Part shown: one piece after another, positions 43,425 to 52,232 of the stretch
Layout of the letters: each line of letters begins with the position of its first letter
Numbering within the stretch: position 1 is the stretch's first letter
Source of the DNA: Sneathiella sedimenti
Lineage (GTDB): Bacteria > Pseudomonadota > Alphaproteobacteria > Sneathiellales > Sneathiellaceae
Direction of reading: 5' to 3'
Assembly (NCBI RefSeq): GCF_017313765.1
Contig: NZ_JAFLNC010000001.1
Span: 558,001 to 622,000 of the forward strand
DNA length: 64,000 nt
The notes under the pieces: generated by a model
What the model was told of the DNA's origin: nothing
The model's database searches: none
The model's input: the letters and a program-made list of their open reading frames with translations, nothing else
Made by a program: the position numbers and the translations under genes

Positions 43425-44327
43425 ATGGGAAGCACTGCCGTCATCACCGCCACGAACCTTGTCAAGCGGTACGGCACGCTTGAAGTGGTCAAGGGAATCA
43501 ATTTTTCCGTGCCGGCGGGACAGTGTTTCGGTTTGCTCGGGCCAAACGGTGCCGGGAAATCAACAACCATGCGGATGATCATGGGCCTCTCTGAAATAAC
43601 CTCCGGTGAGTTGGAAGTGTTCGGCGAAACCGCCACCGACATGAGCCGGGAGGTAAAAGCAAAAATCGGCCTAGTGCCGCAGGAAAGCAATCTCGACCCC
43701 GATATCACGGTTCGGGAAAACCTGGTTGCGTTTGGCCGTTACTTTGCTCTCTCCAAGCCCGTCATCGACCAGCGCAGCAAAAAACTGCTGGATTTCATGC
43801 AACTCAGCGATAAGGAGTTTGCTCCGGTGAATGCCTTATCCGGCGGCATGAAGCGCCGCCTAACAATTGCGCGGGCCCTTATTGGCGATCCTGAAATGGT
43901 GATCCTTGATGAGCCGACTACAGGGCTCGACCCGCAGGCACGTGTCCTCATCTGGAAACAGTTGATGGAACTTAAAAGGGACGGAAGAACCCTTCTGCTG
44001 ACAACCCACTATATGGATGAAGCGCAGCGGCTTTGTGACCAGATTGTCGTCATTGACAACGGCATGATTCTCGATCAGGGCACACCTGATGAATTGATCG
44101 CCCGCCATGTGAAGGGATTTGTGTTCGAAGTGCAAAAGCCCAACCTTGCCGCCTCTCCAGATGATCGATGGGAACAGGAGGATATTGGGGATTCCGTGCT
44201 CTATTTTGTCGATGACACCGCGGAATTCATTGTCGATTTGCCCCAAGACGCAATCTATCTGCATCGCCCCGCCAATCTTGAAGATGTTTTCCTGCGCCTG
44301 ACCGGAAGAAAGCTGAGAGAGAATTAA
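43425..44327 (+). CDS. NodI-type ABC transporter ATPase
   Basis: A 300-residue ATPase with Walker A GPNGAGKST, Q-loop LVPQESNLDPDITVREN, signature LSGGMKRRLTIARAL, Walker B MVILDEPTTGLDP and TTHYMDEAQRLCD. The NodI/DrrA-type C-terminal extension (FEVQKPNLAAS, HRPANLEDVFLRLTGRKL) is present. ATG 43425 has AGAGGGAG upstream. It pairs with the ABC-2 permease starting 6 bp after its stop. NodI/NodJ exports lipo-oligosaccharide in rhizobia, but homologues are common in non-nodulating bacteria, so the substrate is unknown. Confidence 0.9.
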   Translation: MGSTAVITATNLVKRYGTLEVVKGINFSVPAGQCFGLLGPNGAGKSTTMRMIMGLSEITSGELEVFGETATDMSREVKAKIGLVPQESNLDPDITVRENLVAFGRYFALSKPVIDQRSKKLLDFMQLSDKEFAPVNALSGGMKRRLTIARALIGDPEMVILDEPTTGLDPQARVLIWKQLMELKRDGRTLLLTTHYMDEAQRLCDQIVVIDNGMILDQGTPDELIARHVKGFVFEVQKPNLAASPDDRWEQEDIGDSVLYFVDDTAEFIVDLPQDAIYLHRPANLEDVFLRLTGRKLREN

Positions 44328-44332
44328 GCCCG

Positions 44333-45109
44333 ATGAAAATGCCGGAATCTGTATATGTGTTGGCGGTATATAATCGTCAGTATCGGGTGTTCAGAAAACT
44401 TCTGGGCTCCTCTCTTGTCTCAAATGTTGCCAACCCCATTCTGTTCTTGTTTGCCTTTGGCTTTGGCATGGGCTCCTTCATCGACACCATGTCGGGGATG
44501 GATTACCTGACATTCGTCGTTGCCGGAATGATTGGTTATTCCGCTGCCTTCGCTGCAAGTTTCGAGACGTCGATTGGTGCTTTTACCCGCTATTTTCTAC
44601 AGAAAAACTGGGACGCCATTCTCTCAACCCCGGTTACGCTTGCGGAATTAATGATGGGGGAAATTCTCTGGGCTTCAGTGAAGGCCCTGTTCTCGGCCGT
44701 GTGCGTCCTGATTGTTGGCTGGATATGGGGTGGCGTACCAACATCATTTGAACCGCTGATTGCCCTGCCGATTGTTTTCCTGGGGTCAGTATGCTTCGCA
44801 TGCGCTGGCTTGGTCGCCACGGCCTACGCGAAAGGATATGAATTTTTCGCCTATTTCTTCACATTCTGGATAACGCCGATGTTTGTGTTCTGCGGTGTGT
44901 TTTTCGACATCGGCCGATTTCCGGATTTTATCCAGTATCTTGCCTGGGGCTTCCCAATGACGCATCTGGTGGCAGCCATTCGCCCCCTTACCGCCGGCAC
45001 GGAAGTGGATGTCGCCGCAACCCTGCTGCATGTAGGCTATATCATTGTGTTCAGCGCCGCAGCTTTCTGGGTTGCCCACAGAAAGCTGCGTCAGCGGCTG
45101 TATGACTGA
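44333..45109 (+). CDS. NodJ-type ABC-2 permease
   Basis: A 258-residue inner-membrane permease with about six helices and the NodJ/DrrB pattern. SLVSNVANPILFLFAFGFGMG, MIGYSAAFAASFETSIGAFTR and GVFFDIGRFPDFIQYLAWGFPMTHLVAAIRPL are recognisable. It forms the exporter with the ATPase before it, whose stop lies 5 bp upstream. It starts at ATG 44333 or 44339. It converges with maeB, separated by 15 bp with only a tiny hairpin (AATAC-GCT-GTATT). Confidence 0.9.
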   Translation: MKMPESVYVLAVYNRQYRVFRKLLGSSLVSNVANPILFLFAFGFGMGSFIDTMSGMDYLTFVVAGMIGYSAAFAASFETSIGAFTRYFLQKNWDAILSTPVTLAELMMGEILWASVKALFSAVCVLIVGWIWGGVPTSFEPLIALPIVFLGSVCFACAGLVATAYAKGYEFFAYFFTFWITPMFVFCGVFFDIGRFPDFIQYLAWGFPMTHLVAAIRPLTAGTEVDVAATLLHVGYIIVFSAAAFWVAHRKLRQRLYD

Positions 45110-45124
45110 AATACGCTGTATTCT

Positions 45125-47392
45125 TTACTGACTGGCTTCATGCGCCGCCAGCGCCGCCATATTGACAAGGTCGGAAACGGTCGCGCCGATCGGAACAATC
45201 TGCACCGGCTTTGACAATCCAACAAGCAACGGACCAATTACCTTGCTCTCCCCCAGAACCGGCATGAGTTTCGATGCGATATTGGCGGAATGCAGGCCGG
45301 GCATGACCAGAACATTGGCCGGCCCCGACAAACGACAGAACGGATAGAAGCTGGCCATCAGTTCCGGGTCCAGCGCGACATCCGCTGAAATATCGCCTTC
45401 ATATTCAAAATCGAGCTCTTCACGATCCATTATCTCCACGGCCTTGCGGATACTGTCGGCCGTGTAATGTTTCGGGTTTCCAAAATTGGAATAGGACAAC
45501 AGCGCGACACGCGGCTCATGCCCCAGGCGCCTTGCGACTTCTGCCGTTTCCTTGGAAATAGTGACAAGCTCTTCTGCTGTTGGCAAAGTGGTAACGGTCG
45601 TATCAGCCATAAAGACAGTCCGGTCACGGCCGACGATGACAGAAACCCCGATGACCAATTGATCGGGCTTAGGATCGATCACTTTCTGGATTTCCTTGAA
45701 GGCAACTGAGAAACGCCGGGTAACGCCCGTAAGAACCGCATCCGCATCCCCCATGGCAACCATGCAGGCCGCGAAAATATTACGGTCCCGATTTACAAGT
45801 CTGGCGCAATCCCGGCGCAGATAGCCGTTCCGCTGAAGCCGTTCATAAAGGAAATTGTAATATTTTTCCCGATGCTCCATTTCACGCGCATTGTAAATCT
45901 CGATATTCTCAGAACCCTCAATGCCGATCTCGGCCATGATTTTCCGAATTTCATCCTCTCGGCCAATAAGCACGGGAATGCCGTATCCGGCTTTCTGGAA
46001 TTCAACAGCCGCGCGGATAACCTTTTCTTCTTCACCTTCGGCAAACACCACCCGGCGCGGCGCGGCGCGCACTTCATCGAGGATAAGCTGCAGCGAACCC
46101 GCCGTCGGGTCGAGACGCGCCCGAAGCTCGTTCCGATATGCCTGCTCATCGATAATGGGGCGGCGGGCAACGCCACTGTCCATCGCCGCTTTCGCAACGG
46201 CCGTCGGCACATGGCTGATCAGCCGCGGATCGAACGGCACCGGAATGATATAGTCCGGGCCATAGATTGGCCGCTTGCCCTTATAGGCGGCGGCCACTTC
46301 ATCGGGAACATCCTCCCGTGCCAATTCGGCCAAAGCCTCGGCAGCGGCGATCTTCATTTCCTCATTGATTGTCGTCGCCCGCACATCGAGGGCACCGCGG
46401 AAAATATAAGGAAAGCCGAGGACATTATTAACCTGATTCGGAAAGTCGGAACGTCCCGTTGCTACAATGGCGTCTTTACGTACTTCTGCAATTTCCTCGG
46501 GCCGGATCTCCGGATCGGGATTGGCCATGGCGAAAATAATCGGCTTGTCCGCCATGCTTCCGACCATCTCCTTGCTGACAGCCCCCTTTACCGAAAGCCC
46601 CAGGAAAATATCCGCGCCGACCATGGCTTCTTCCAGTGTCCGGGCATCAGTGGTAATCGCATGGGCGGACTTCCACTGGTTCATCCCGTCTTCGCGGCCC
46701 TGATAGATAACGCCCTTGGTATCGCAAAGAATGGCATTATCGTGCGGCAATCCCATCGCCTTGATCAGTTCAAGGCAGGCAATTGCGGCGGCCCCGGCGC
46801 CGTTCACCACAACCTTGCAGGTCTTGAGATCTCGCCCTGTCAGGTCCAGCGCATTAATGATACCGGCGGCGCAAATAATCGCGGTGCCATGTTGATCATC
46901 GTGAAAGACCGGAATATCCATCGCCTCGCGCAGGCGCTGCTCAATTATAAAACATTCCGGTGCCTTAATATCTTCAAGATTGATTCCCCCGAAACTCGGC
47001 CCCATCAGCCGGACACAATTGACAAATTCGTCAACGTCTTCGGTATCAAGCTCAAGATCAAAACAATCGATATCGGCAAAGCGCTTGAAAAGAACTGCCT
47101 TCCCTTCCATTACCGGCTTGGAACCGAGAGCACCCAGATTGCCAAGACCAAGGACGGCCGTACCATTGGAAATAACGGCGACGCGATTGCCTTTCGTGGT
47201 GTAGTCATACACTCGCTCGGGATCGTCAGCGATCGCAAGGCACGGCCCCGCAACACCTGGTGAATAGGCAAGGGAAAGATCCTGTTGAGTAGCCACGGCC
47301 TTGGTCGCCACAATTTCAAGTTTCCCGGGCTTGCCCTGCGCGTGATAACGCAGTGCTTCTTCATACTGGCTGAAATCCGGCTTATCGCTCAT
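45125..47392 (-). CDS. maeB: NADP-dependent malic enzyme (maeB type)
   Basis: A 755-residue two-part protein. Residues 1 to about 425 are a malic enzyme with YSPGVAGPCLAI, the Tyr/Lys site region GNLGALGSKPVMEGKA, the metal ligands in HDDQHGTAII and the NADP fold VVVNGAGAAAIACLEL. The C-terminal ~330 residues are a phosphotransacetylase-like regulatory domain (VVFAEGEEEKVIRAAVEFQK, ADTTVTTLPTAEEL, MPGLHSANIASKLM). It decarboxylates malate to pyruvate, making NADPH; the Pta domain usually senses acetyl-CoA. Divergent from mutS. Confidence 0.96.
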   Translation of the reverse strand: MSDKPDFSQYEEALRYHAQGKPGKLEIVATKAVATQQDLSLAYSPGVAGPCLAIADDPERVYDYTTKGNRVAVISNGTAVLGLGNLGALGSKPVMEGKAVLFKRFADIDCFDLELDTEDVDEFVNCVRLMGPSFGGINLEDIKAPECFIIEQRLREAMDIPVFHDDQHGTAIICAAGIINALDLTGRDLKTCKVVVNGAGAAAIACLELIKAMGLPHDNAILCDTKGVIYQGREDGMNQWKSAHAITTDARTLEEAMVGADIFLGLSVKGAVSKEMVGSMADKPIIFAMANPDPEIRPEEIAEVRKDAIVATGRSDFPNQVNNVLGFPYIFRGALDVRATTINEEMKIAAAEALAELAREDVPDEVAAAYKGKRPIYGPDYIIPVPFDPRLISHVPTAVAKAAMDSGVARRPIIDEQAYRNELRARLDPTAGSLQLILDEVRAAPRRVVFAEGEEEKVIRAAVEFQKAGYGIPVLIGREDEIRKIMAEIGIEGSENIEIYNAREMEHREKYYNFLYERLQRNGYLRRDCARLVNRDRNIFAACMVAMGDADAVLTGVTRRFSVAFKEIQKVIDPKPDQLVIGVSVIVGRDRTVFMADTTVTTLPTAEELVTISKETAEVARRLGHEPRVALLSYSNFGNPKHYTADSIRKAVEIMDREELDFEYEGDISADVALDPELMASFYPFCRLSGPANVLVMPGLHSANIASKLMPVLGESKVIGPLLVGLSKPVQIVPIGATVSDLVNMAALAAHEASQ

Positions 47393-47489
47393 CGACCCGT
47401 GTCCTCACAAAACTCTTGTCATCTAATTCAAGTATATAAAAATACGATTAAGCAGTTGGCAAAATGGCCTGCTATGGTAGTTTTCCCTC

Positions 47490-50156
47490 ATGCCTACCCT
47501 AGTAAAAACCAAGTCGCAACCGAATAAATCAGTAACGCCCATGATGGAGCAGTATCTTGCCATCAAAGCGGCACATCCAGACAGCTTGCTGTTCTACCGG
47601 ATGGGAGATTTTTACGAGTTGTTTTTCGATGACGCGGAAGTCGCGTCGAAGGCACTGGATATTGCCCTGACGAAACGCGGCAAGCATGCCGGCGACGACA
47701 TACCAATGTGCGGTGTTCCTGTTCATGCAGCAGACAGCTATCTGCAGAAGTTGATCCGCAAGGGGCATCGCGTCGCCGTAGCCGAACAGACGGAAAGTCC
47801 GGCGGAGGCAAAGAAAAGGGGCTCTAAAGCCGTTGTTGCGAGGGAGGTTGTCCGTCTGGTTACGCCAGGCACCATTACCGAAGACAGCCTTCTTGACGCA
47901 AGGAGCCATAATTTCCTACTCGCGCTGGCGCGCGCCGGGAAAGATTACGCGATGGCCTGGCTTGATATATCCACCGGCGAGTTTTTTGCGGCGTCCACCG
48001 AGCCAGAAGAGCTGGCGGCGCAAATTGCCCGCCTGCAACCCGGTGAGATTCTTGTTTCGGATAAATGGCTGGATGAAGCAAATTTTTCAGAACTGATGAA
48101 CGAATGGGGCAAGGCGCTGACCCCGCTCCCGTCCGTACGTTTTGACAGCCAAAATGGCGAAAAGCGCCTCAAAGCCCTGTTCGATGTGGCGACCCTTGAC
48201 GCCTTTGGCGCCTTTAATCGCGCGGAGCTGGCCGCAGCGGGGGCGTTGGTGGACTATGTGGAGCTCACTCAGAAGGGCAAATTTCCCTTGATCAAGGTGC
48301 CGGTAAAGCTCGCGGCATCCGATGTCATGTCCATTGACGCAGCGACTCGACGCAACCTAGAGCTAATCCGCACAATGACAGGAGATCGGACCGGAAGCCT
48401 GCTGGCCACCATTGATCGGACGGTTACAGGTGGTGGAGGACGCCGTCTAGCCGCCGACTTATCCAGTCCCCTCACCGATCCGGCAAAAATCGCAGAACGA
48501 CTGGATATGGTCAGTTACTTTACAAGCGATCATGGTCGGCGAGAGCAGCTTCGGGAAATCCTGAGACGTTGCCCCGACACGGAACGGGCGCTCTCTCGAT
48601 TAATGCTGGGCCGCGGCGGACCGCGCGATCTCGCAGTAATACGTGACGGTCTCGGCGAAACTGCCAATATACGCGCCGGCATAGCGACAAGTGGGCTTGA
48701 TTCCCTTCCCGCTGGCCTGATGACCGCAAGCGAACAGCTTGGATACCACGCCGAACTTGTGGAACTCCTGCGGGCGGCGCTCGCGCCAGACGTTCCCTTG
48801 CTCGCCCGGGATGGAGGGTTTATCGCCCGTGGATTTCGCGTCGATCTGGAGGAACTCCGGACGCTGCGCGACGAAAGCCGTCGCCATATCGCCAATCTGC
48901 AGGCGGCCTACGCGAAAGACGTCGATGTTCCCTCCCTCAAAATAAAACATAACAATGTGCTTGGATACTTTATCGAAATCACGCCCCGATTCGTCGATAA
49001 AATGACAGAGCAGTTTATCCATCGCCAAACCATGGCAAATGCCGTGCGGTATTCGACGGTTGAGCTTGGAGAGTTGGAAGACAAAATATCCCGCGCCGCG
49101 GACCGGGCGCTCGCCTTGGAGATTTCGCTATTTGATGAGCTGGTCGGCAAAGTGAAAGAGGCGGGCCCGGCAATCCTGGCAGCGGCCGAGGCAATTGCCC
49201 GGATCGACGTCGCGGTAAGTCATGCAGAACTGGCTGTTGAACAATCCTATTGCCGCCCCGTTGTCGATAACAGCCTCAGCTTTGAGATTACCGGCGGCCG
49301 CCATCCGGTCGTCGAGGCTGCGCTTAAATCCAGTGCGGAAGCCGATTTTGTCGCTAATGACTGCTGCCTCAACGAGGCCCAGCGACTCTGGCTTCTGACA
49401 GGCCCCAACATGGCCGGTAAGAGCACGTTTTTACGGCAGAACGCGTTGATTACGATATTGGCGCAGATGGGTGCCTTTGTTCCCGCGAACACCGCCCATA
49501 TTGGCGTAGTTGATCGGCTTTTCAGCCGCGTTGGTGCCGCCGATGATCTCGCCCGCGGTCGTTCAACCTTTATGGTCGAAATGGTAGAGACCGCCTCTAT
49601 CCTCAATCAGGCAGGCCCCCGCGCCCTTGTCATCCTTGACGAAATTGGGCGTGGAACCGCGACTTATGACGGACTTTCCATTGCCTGGGCGACTGTTGAG
49701 AATCTGCATGACGTAAATCAGTGCCGGTCTTTGTTCGCAACTCATTATCACGAATTGACAGCCCTTGCGTCAAAGCTCGACGCTCTCCAGAATCACAGCA
49801 TGCGCGTCCGCGAATGGAAAGGCGACGTTATCTTTCTGCATGAGGTCGGAGAAGGCTCGGCAGATCGATCTTACGGCATTCAGGTAGCAAAGCTGGCCGG
49901 CCTTCCAAAAGCCGTCATTAAGCGGGCGGAAGCAGTCCTTACAGCGCTGGAAGAAAAGGATCAGGGGTCAGCGGCCACGCGGCTCGCAAATGATCTGCCG
50001 CTTTTCTCGACCGTAATTGCGGAGTCGGCCGCGCAGGAAAAAACAAAAATGCCGTCCAAGCTCGAAGAAAGGCTCAAGACTATCAATGTTGACGATCTCT
50101 CGCCTCGCGACGCACTCAATCTGCTTTATGAGCTCAAGGAACTGGGGCGTGACTGA
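47490..50156 (+). CDS. mutS: DNA mismatch repair protein MutS
   Basis: The 888-residue protein recognises mismatches and starts repair. The mismatch-binding motif is [15 protein letters not shown] (Phe-x-Glu) near residue 37. The clamp and lever domains follow. The ATPase has Walker [10 protein letters not shown] near residue 638, Walker [17 protein letters not shown] near 716 and the signature [13 protein letters not shown]-terminal MLH-binding/dimer region ends [16 protein letters not shown] 47490 is used; ATG 47538 would also keep the domain. Confidence 0.97.
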   Translation: MPTLVKTKSQPNKSVTPMMEQYLAIKAAHPDSLLFYRMGDFYELFFDDAEVASKALDIALTKRGKHAGDDIPMCGVPVHAADSYLQKLIRKGHRVAVAEQTESPAEAKKRGSKAVVAREVVRLVTPGTITEDSLLDARSHNFLLALARAGKDYAMAWLDISTGEFFAASTEPEELAAQIARLQPGEILVSDKWLDEANFSELMNEWGKALTPLPSVRFDSQNGEKRLKALFDVATLDAFGAFNRAELAAAGALVDYVELTQKGKFPLIKVPVKLAASDVMSIDAATRRNLELIRTMTGDRTGSLLATIDRTVTGGGGRRLAADLSSPLTDPAKIAERLDMVSYFTSDHGRREQLREILRRCPDTERALSRLMLGRGGPRDLAVIRDGLGETANIRAGIATSGLDSLPAGLMTASEQLGYHAELVELLRAALAPDVPLLARDGGFIARGFRVDLEELRTLRDESRRHIANLQAAYAKDVDVPSLKIKHNNVLGYFIEITPRFVDKMTEQFIHRQTMANAVRYSTVELGELEDKISRAADRALALEISLFDELVGKVKEAGPAILAAAEAIARIDVAVSHAELAVEQSYCRPVVDNSLSFEITGGRHPVVEAALKSSAEADFVANDCCLNEAQRLWLLTGPNMAGKSTFLRQNALITILAQMGAFVPANTAHIGVVDRLFSRVGAADDLARGRSTFMVEMVETASILNQAGPRALVILDEIGRGTATYDGLSIAWATVENLHDVNQCRSLFATHYHELTALASKLDALQNHSMRVREWKGDVIFLHEVGEGSADRSYGIQVAKLAGLPKAVIKRAEAVLTALEEKDQGSAATRLANDLPLFSTVIAESAAQEKTKMPSKLEERLKTINVDDLSPRDALNLLYELKELGRD

Positions 50157-50242
50157 CCAACTATTTAATGACAAGGCCGTTACAACTCATTAGGTTTCAA
50201 CTCAATAATTGACATTAAGAATAACAATAAAGGAGACACCGT

Positions 50243-51013
50243 ATGTTTGATCTTTCCGGAAAAAATATTGTCATTACCGGCTCCAGCAAGGGGATCGGCA
50301 AGGCAATTGCCCATCAAATGGCACTGGCCGGTGCAAAAGTCACGATCTCAAGCCGGAAGGCCGAGATTTGCGAAGAAGTGGCGAAGGAAATCAATGACAG
50401 CTTGCCGGAAGGCAGCAGCGGCAAGGCAGTCGTCATCCCGTGCAATATCAACTCCAAAGAGTCTCTGCAAAATCTGGTGGATGAGGCGCACAAACAGCTG
50501 GGCGAGATTCATGTACTGGTTTGCAATGCCGCGCTAAATCCCTTCTTTGGTCCGTCCACCGATATTCCGGATGATGCGTTTGACAAGATTATGGCAGCCA
50601 ACATCAAGTCAAACCATTGGCTCTGCAACATGGTTCTGCCGGAGATGAAGGCCCGCAAGGATGGCGCAATTATTATTGTCTCCTCGATCGGCGGCATTCG
50701 TGGCTCTGCGGTTCTGGGCGCTTACAGTATTTCCAAGGCAGCAGATATGCAGCTTGTCCGCAACCTGGCCGTAGAACATGGCGCGGATAATATTCGCGTG
50801 AATGCAATTGCACCAGGGTTGATCCAGACAAACTTCGCCCGCGCGCTCTGGGAAGATCCTGAGATCCTGAAACGCGCGACATCACGTGCCCCATTGCAGC
50901 GTATCGGTCAGCCGGAAGAGATTGCTGGTGCGGCCATTCTTATGGCCTCCGACGCAGGGACTTTCCTGACAGGTCAGACGATTGTGATCGATGGCGGCCA
51001 GACGATCACCTGA
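50243..51013 (+). CDS. SDR-family oxidoreductase
   Basis: A 256-residue classical short-chain dehydrogenase. The cofactor motif is TGSSKGIGKAIA, followed by SSRKAE, where Ser/Arg suggests NADP(H). NAAL stands in place of NNAG. Catalytic Ser is in IIIVSSIGGIRG and Tyr-x-x-x-Lys in GAYSISKAAD. AAAGGAGA precedes the ATG. It resembles the DHRS4/gluconate 5-dehydrogenase group. A stand-alone gene between mutS and the convergent lysE-like gene. Confidence 0.9.
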   Translation: MFDLSGKNIVITGSSKGIGKAIAHQMALAGAKVTISSRKAEICEEVAKEINDSLPEGSSGKAVVIPCNINSKESLQNLVDEAHKQLGEIHVLVCNAALNPFFGPSTDIPDDAFDKIMAANIKSNHWLCNMVLPEMKARKDGAIIIVSSIGGIRGSAVLGAYSISKAADMQLVRNLAVEHGADNIRVNAIAPGLIQTNFARALWEDPEILKRATSRAPLQRIGQPEEIAGAAILMASDAGTFLTGQTIVIDGGQTIT

Positions 51014-51024
51014 TCGAACCTTTA

Positions 51025-51651
51025 TTATATTGCGGTCAGCTGTTCGTTAATCAGGCTGGCCGCAATAAGAAACATCATTGCGGCGACAATCAGATCAAGA
51101 CTGCGGGCACCTGTCCGGTTTTGCATCAACGGCGCAAGCAGACGGGCGCCATACCCAATACCGAAAAACCAGATGAAAGACGCAATGATTGCCCCGCTGA
51201 CAAAATAGATACGGGCATTTATTTCATATCCGGCCGCTATTCCTCCCAGCAAGATTACCGTATCCAGATAGACGTGAGGGTTCAAAAGACCGAATGCGAG
51301 TGTCAAGAGAACCGCTTTTCGCCTTGAGCTCACAACAGGCGTCTCATCCGTCGTCTGCATAATATCTGGCCAAATAGCCCGACGGCAGGAAAGTAGGCCA
51401 AAAAGGATCAGAAATATCGCTCCGCCCCAGCTCGCCCATGGTACCAGCTCGGGGAAAGCCGCGATGGCGGAGCCGAGACCCATCGCTCCCAACAGAATTA
51501 ACGAGCCATCAATCAGGGACGATAACAGGCAAATAATGAATATCTGATCCCGCCGGGCGCCCTGTCGCAGGACAAACAGGTTCTGTGCGCCAATGGCGAT
51601 GATAAGCGCGGCGCCAAGCATTGCGCCTTCAGCAAATGCCCAGAAATTCAT
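51025..51651 (-). CDS. LysE/ArgO-family amino acid exporter
   Basis: A 208-residue inner-membrane protein with six hydrophobic helices. The family start GAMLGAALIIAIGAQNLFVLRQGARRD and the second-half motif LLTLAFGLLNPHVYLDTVILLG (the N-P-H-x-Y-L-D signature) are clear. It probably expels lysine, arginine or a related basic amino acid. It starts 5 bp after the stop of the DUF1801 gene, so the two form one leftward unit. No LysG-type regulator is adjacent. Confidence 0.9.
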   Translation of the reverse strand: MNFWAFAEGAMLGAALIIAIGAQNLFVLRQGARRDQIFIICLLSSLIDGSLILLGAMGLGSAIAAFPELVPWASWGGAIFLILFGLLSCRRAIWPDIMQTTDETPVVSSRRKAVLLTLAFGLLNPHVYLDTVILLGGIAAGYEINARIYFVSGAIIASFIWFFGIGYGARLLAPLMQNRTGARSLDLIVAAMMFLIAASLINEQLTAI

Positions 51652-51655
51652 AATG

Positions 51656-52078
51656 TCAGCACTTTACCAAAAGGGATTTGCGCCGGTGATAGGTCAATGC
51701 CGTGGTAATAAATTCCCGGAGTTCCGCTATTGCAATAGTATCATCGGGAGAAAAAAGTATGGCGCGCGTACCCCTGTAATGAAAAATATCCGGATATCTC
51801 TCTTTGAATTCAGCGATGAGACTAGTCTGGCAATGCACAAAAAGACCGTAAGTGCTTTTTTCCCTAGACGGCGCGAGTCGGATTGGCGTGCCGGCCCTAC
51901 CACTTGCATTATAGCTCGGCTCGCCCCACTTCAGCGTTTCAGTCAATACCACATCGCCGATGGCATCCGCAGTCTCGAAAATGAGCTGTCTCAATGCCAG
52001 CAACTTGTTTCTCAGATCTTCTGGGTAGGATTTATAGACCGCAGCAACCGATAAATCCTCTATATCATACTGCGTCAT
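51656..52078 (-). CDS. DUF1801 (YdhG-like) domain protein
   Basis: A 140-residue cytosolic protein with the DUF1801 pattern: AVYKSYPEDLRNKLLALRQLIFE, VVLTETLKWGEPSYNA, YGLFVHCQTSLIAEFKERYP and AILFSPDDTIAIAELREFITTALTYH. The LKWGEPSY block is the best-conserved part of the family. Its molecular function is unknown. It is the first gene of a pair with the LysE-type exporter. Confidence 0.85.
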   Translation of the reverse strand: MTQYDIEDLSVAAVYKSYPEDLRNKLLALRQLIFETADAIGDVVLTETLKWGEPSYNASGRAGTPIRLAPSREKSTYGLFVHCQTSLIAEFKERYPDIFHYRGTRAILFSPDDTIAIAELREFITTALTYHRRKSLLVKC

Positions 52079-52232
52079 GATAAATGCCCAATAAGTAATT
52101 CGCCGCGCTATTTTAAAGGTAGCCGATTATATATTTCGGGCATTTTATCCCGATATTTGCTAAACAGCGTCTCAGCAAAGTTTAAAAGGCTGTCTGTCCT
52201 ATATCAAGCTCGGCAGGCAAATTGGATAATAG

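Noticed and set aside
45872-47263. Long open frame of about 463 codons opposite maeB
   Set aside because: It lies wholly antisense to a full-length malic enzyme with intact motifs; the translation shows no family pattern and the frame is a codon-bias shadow.
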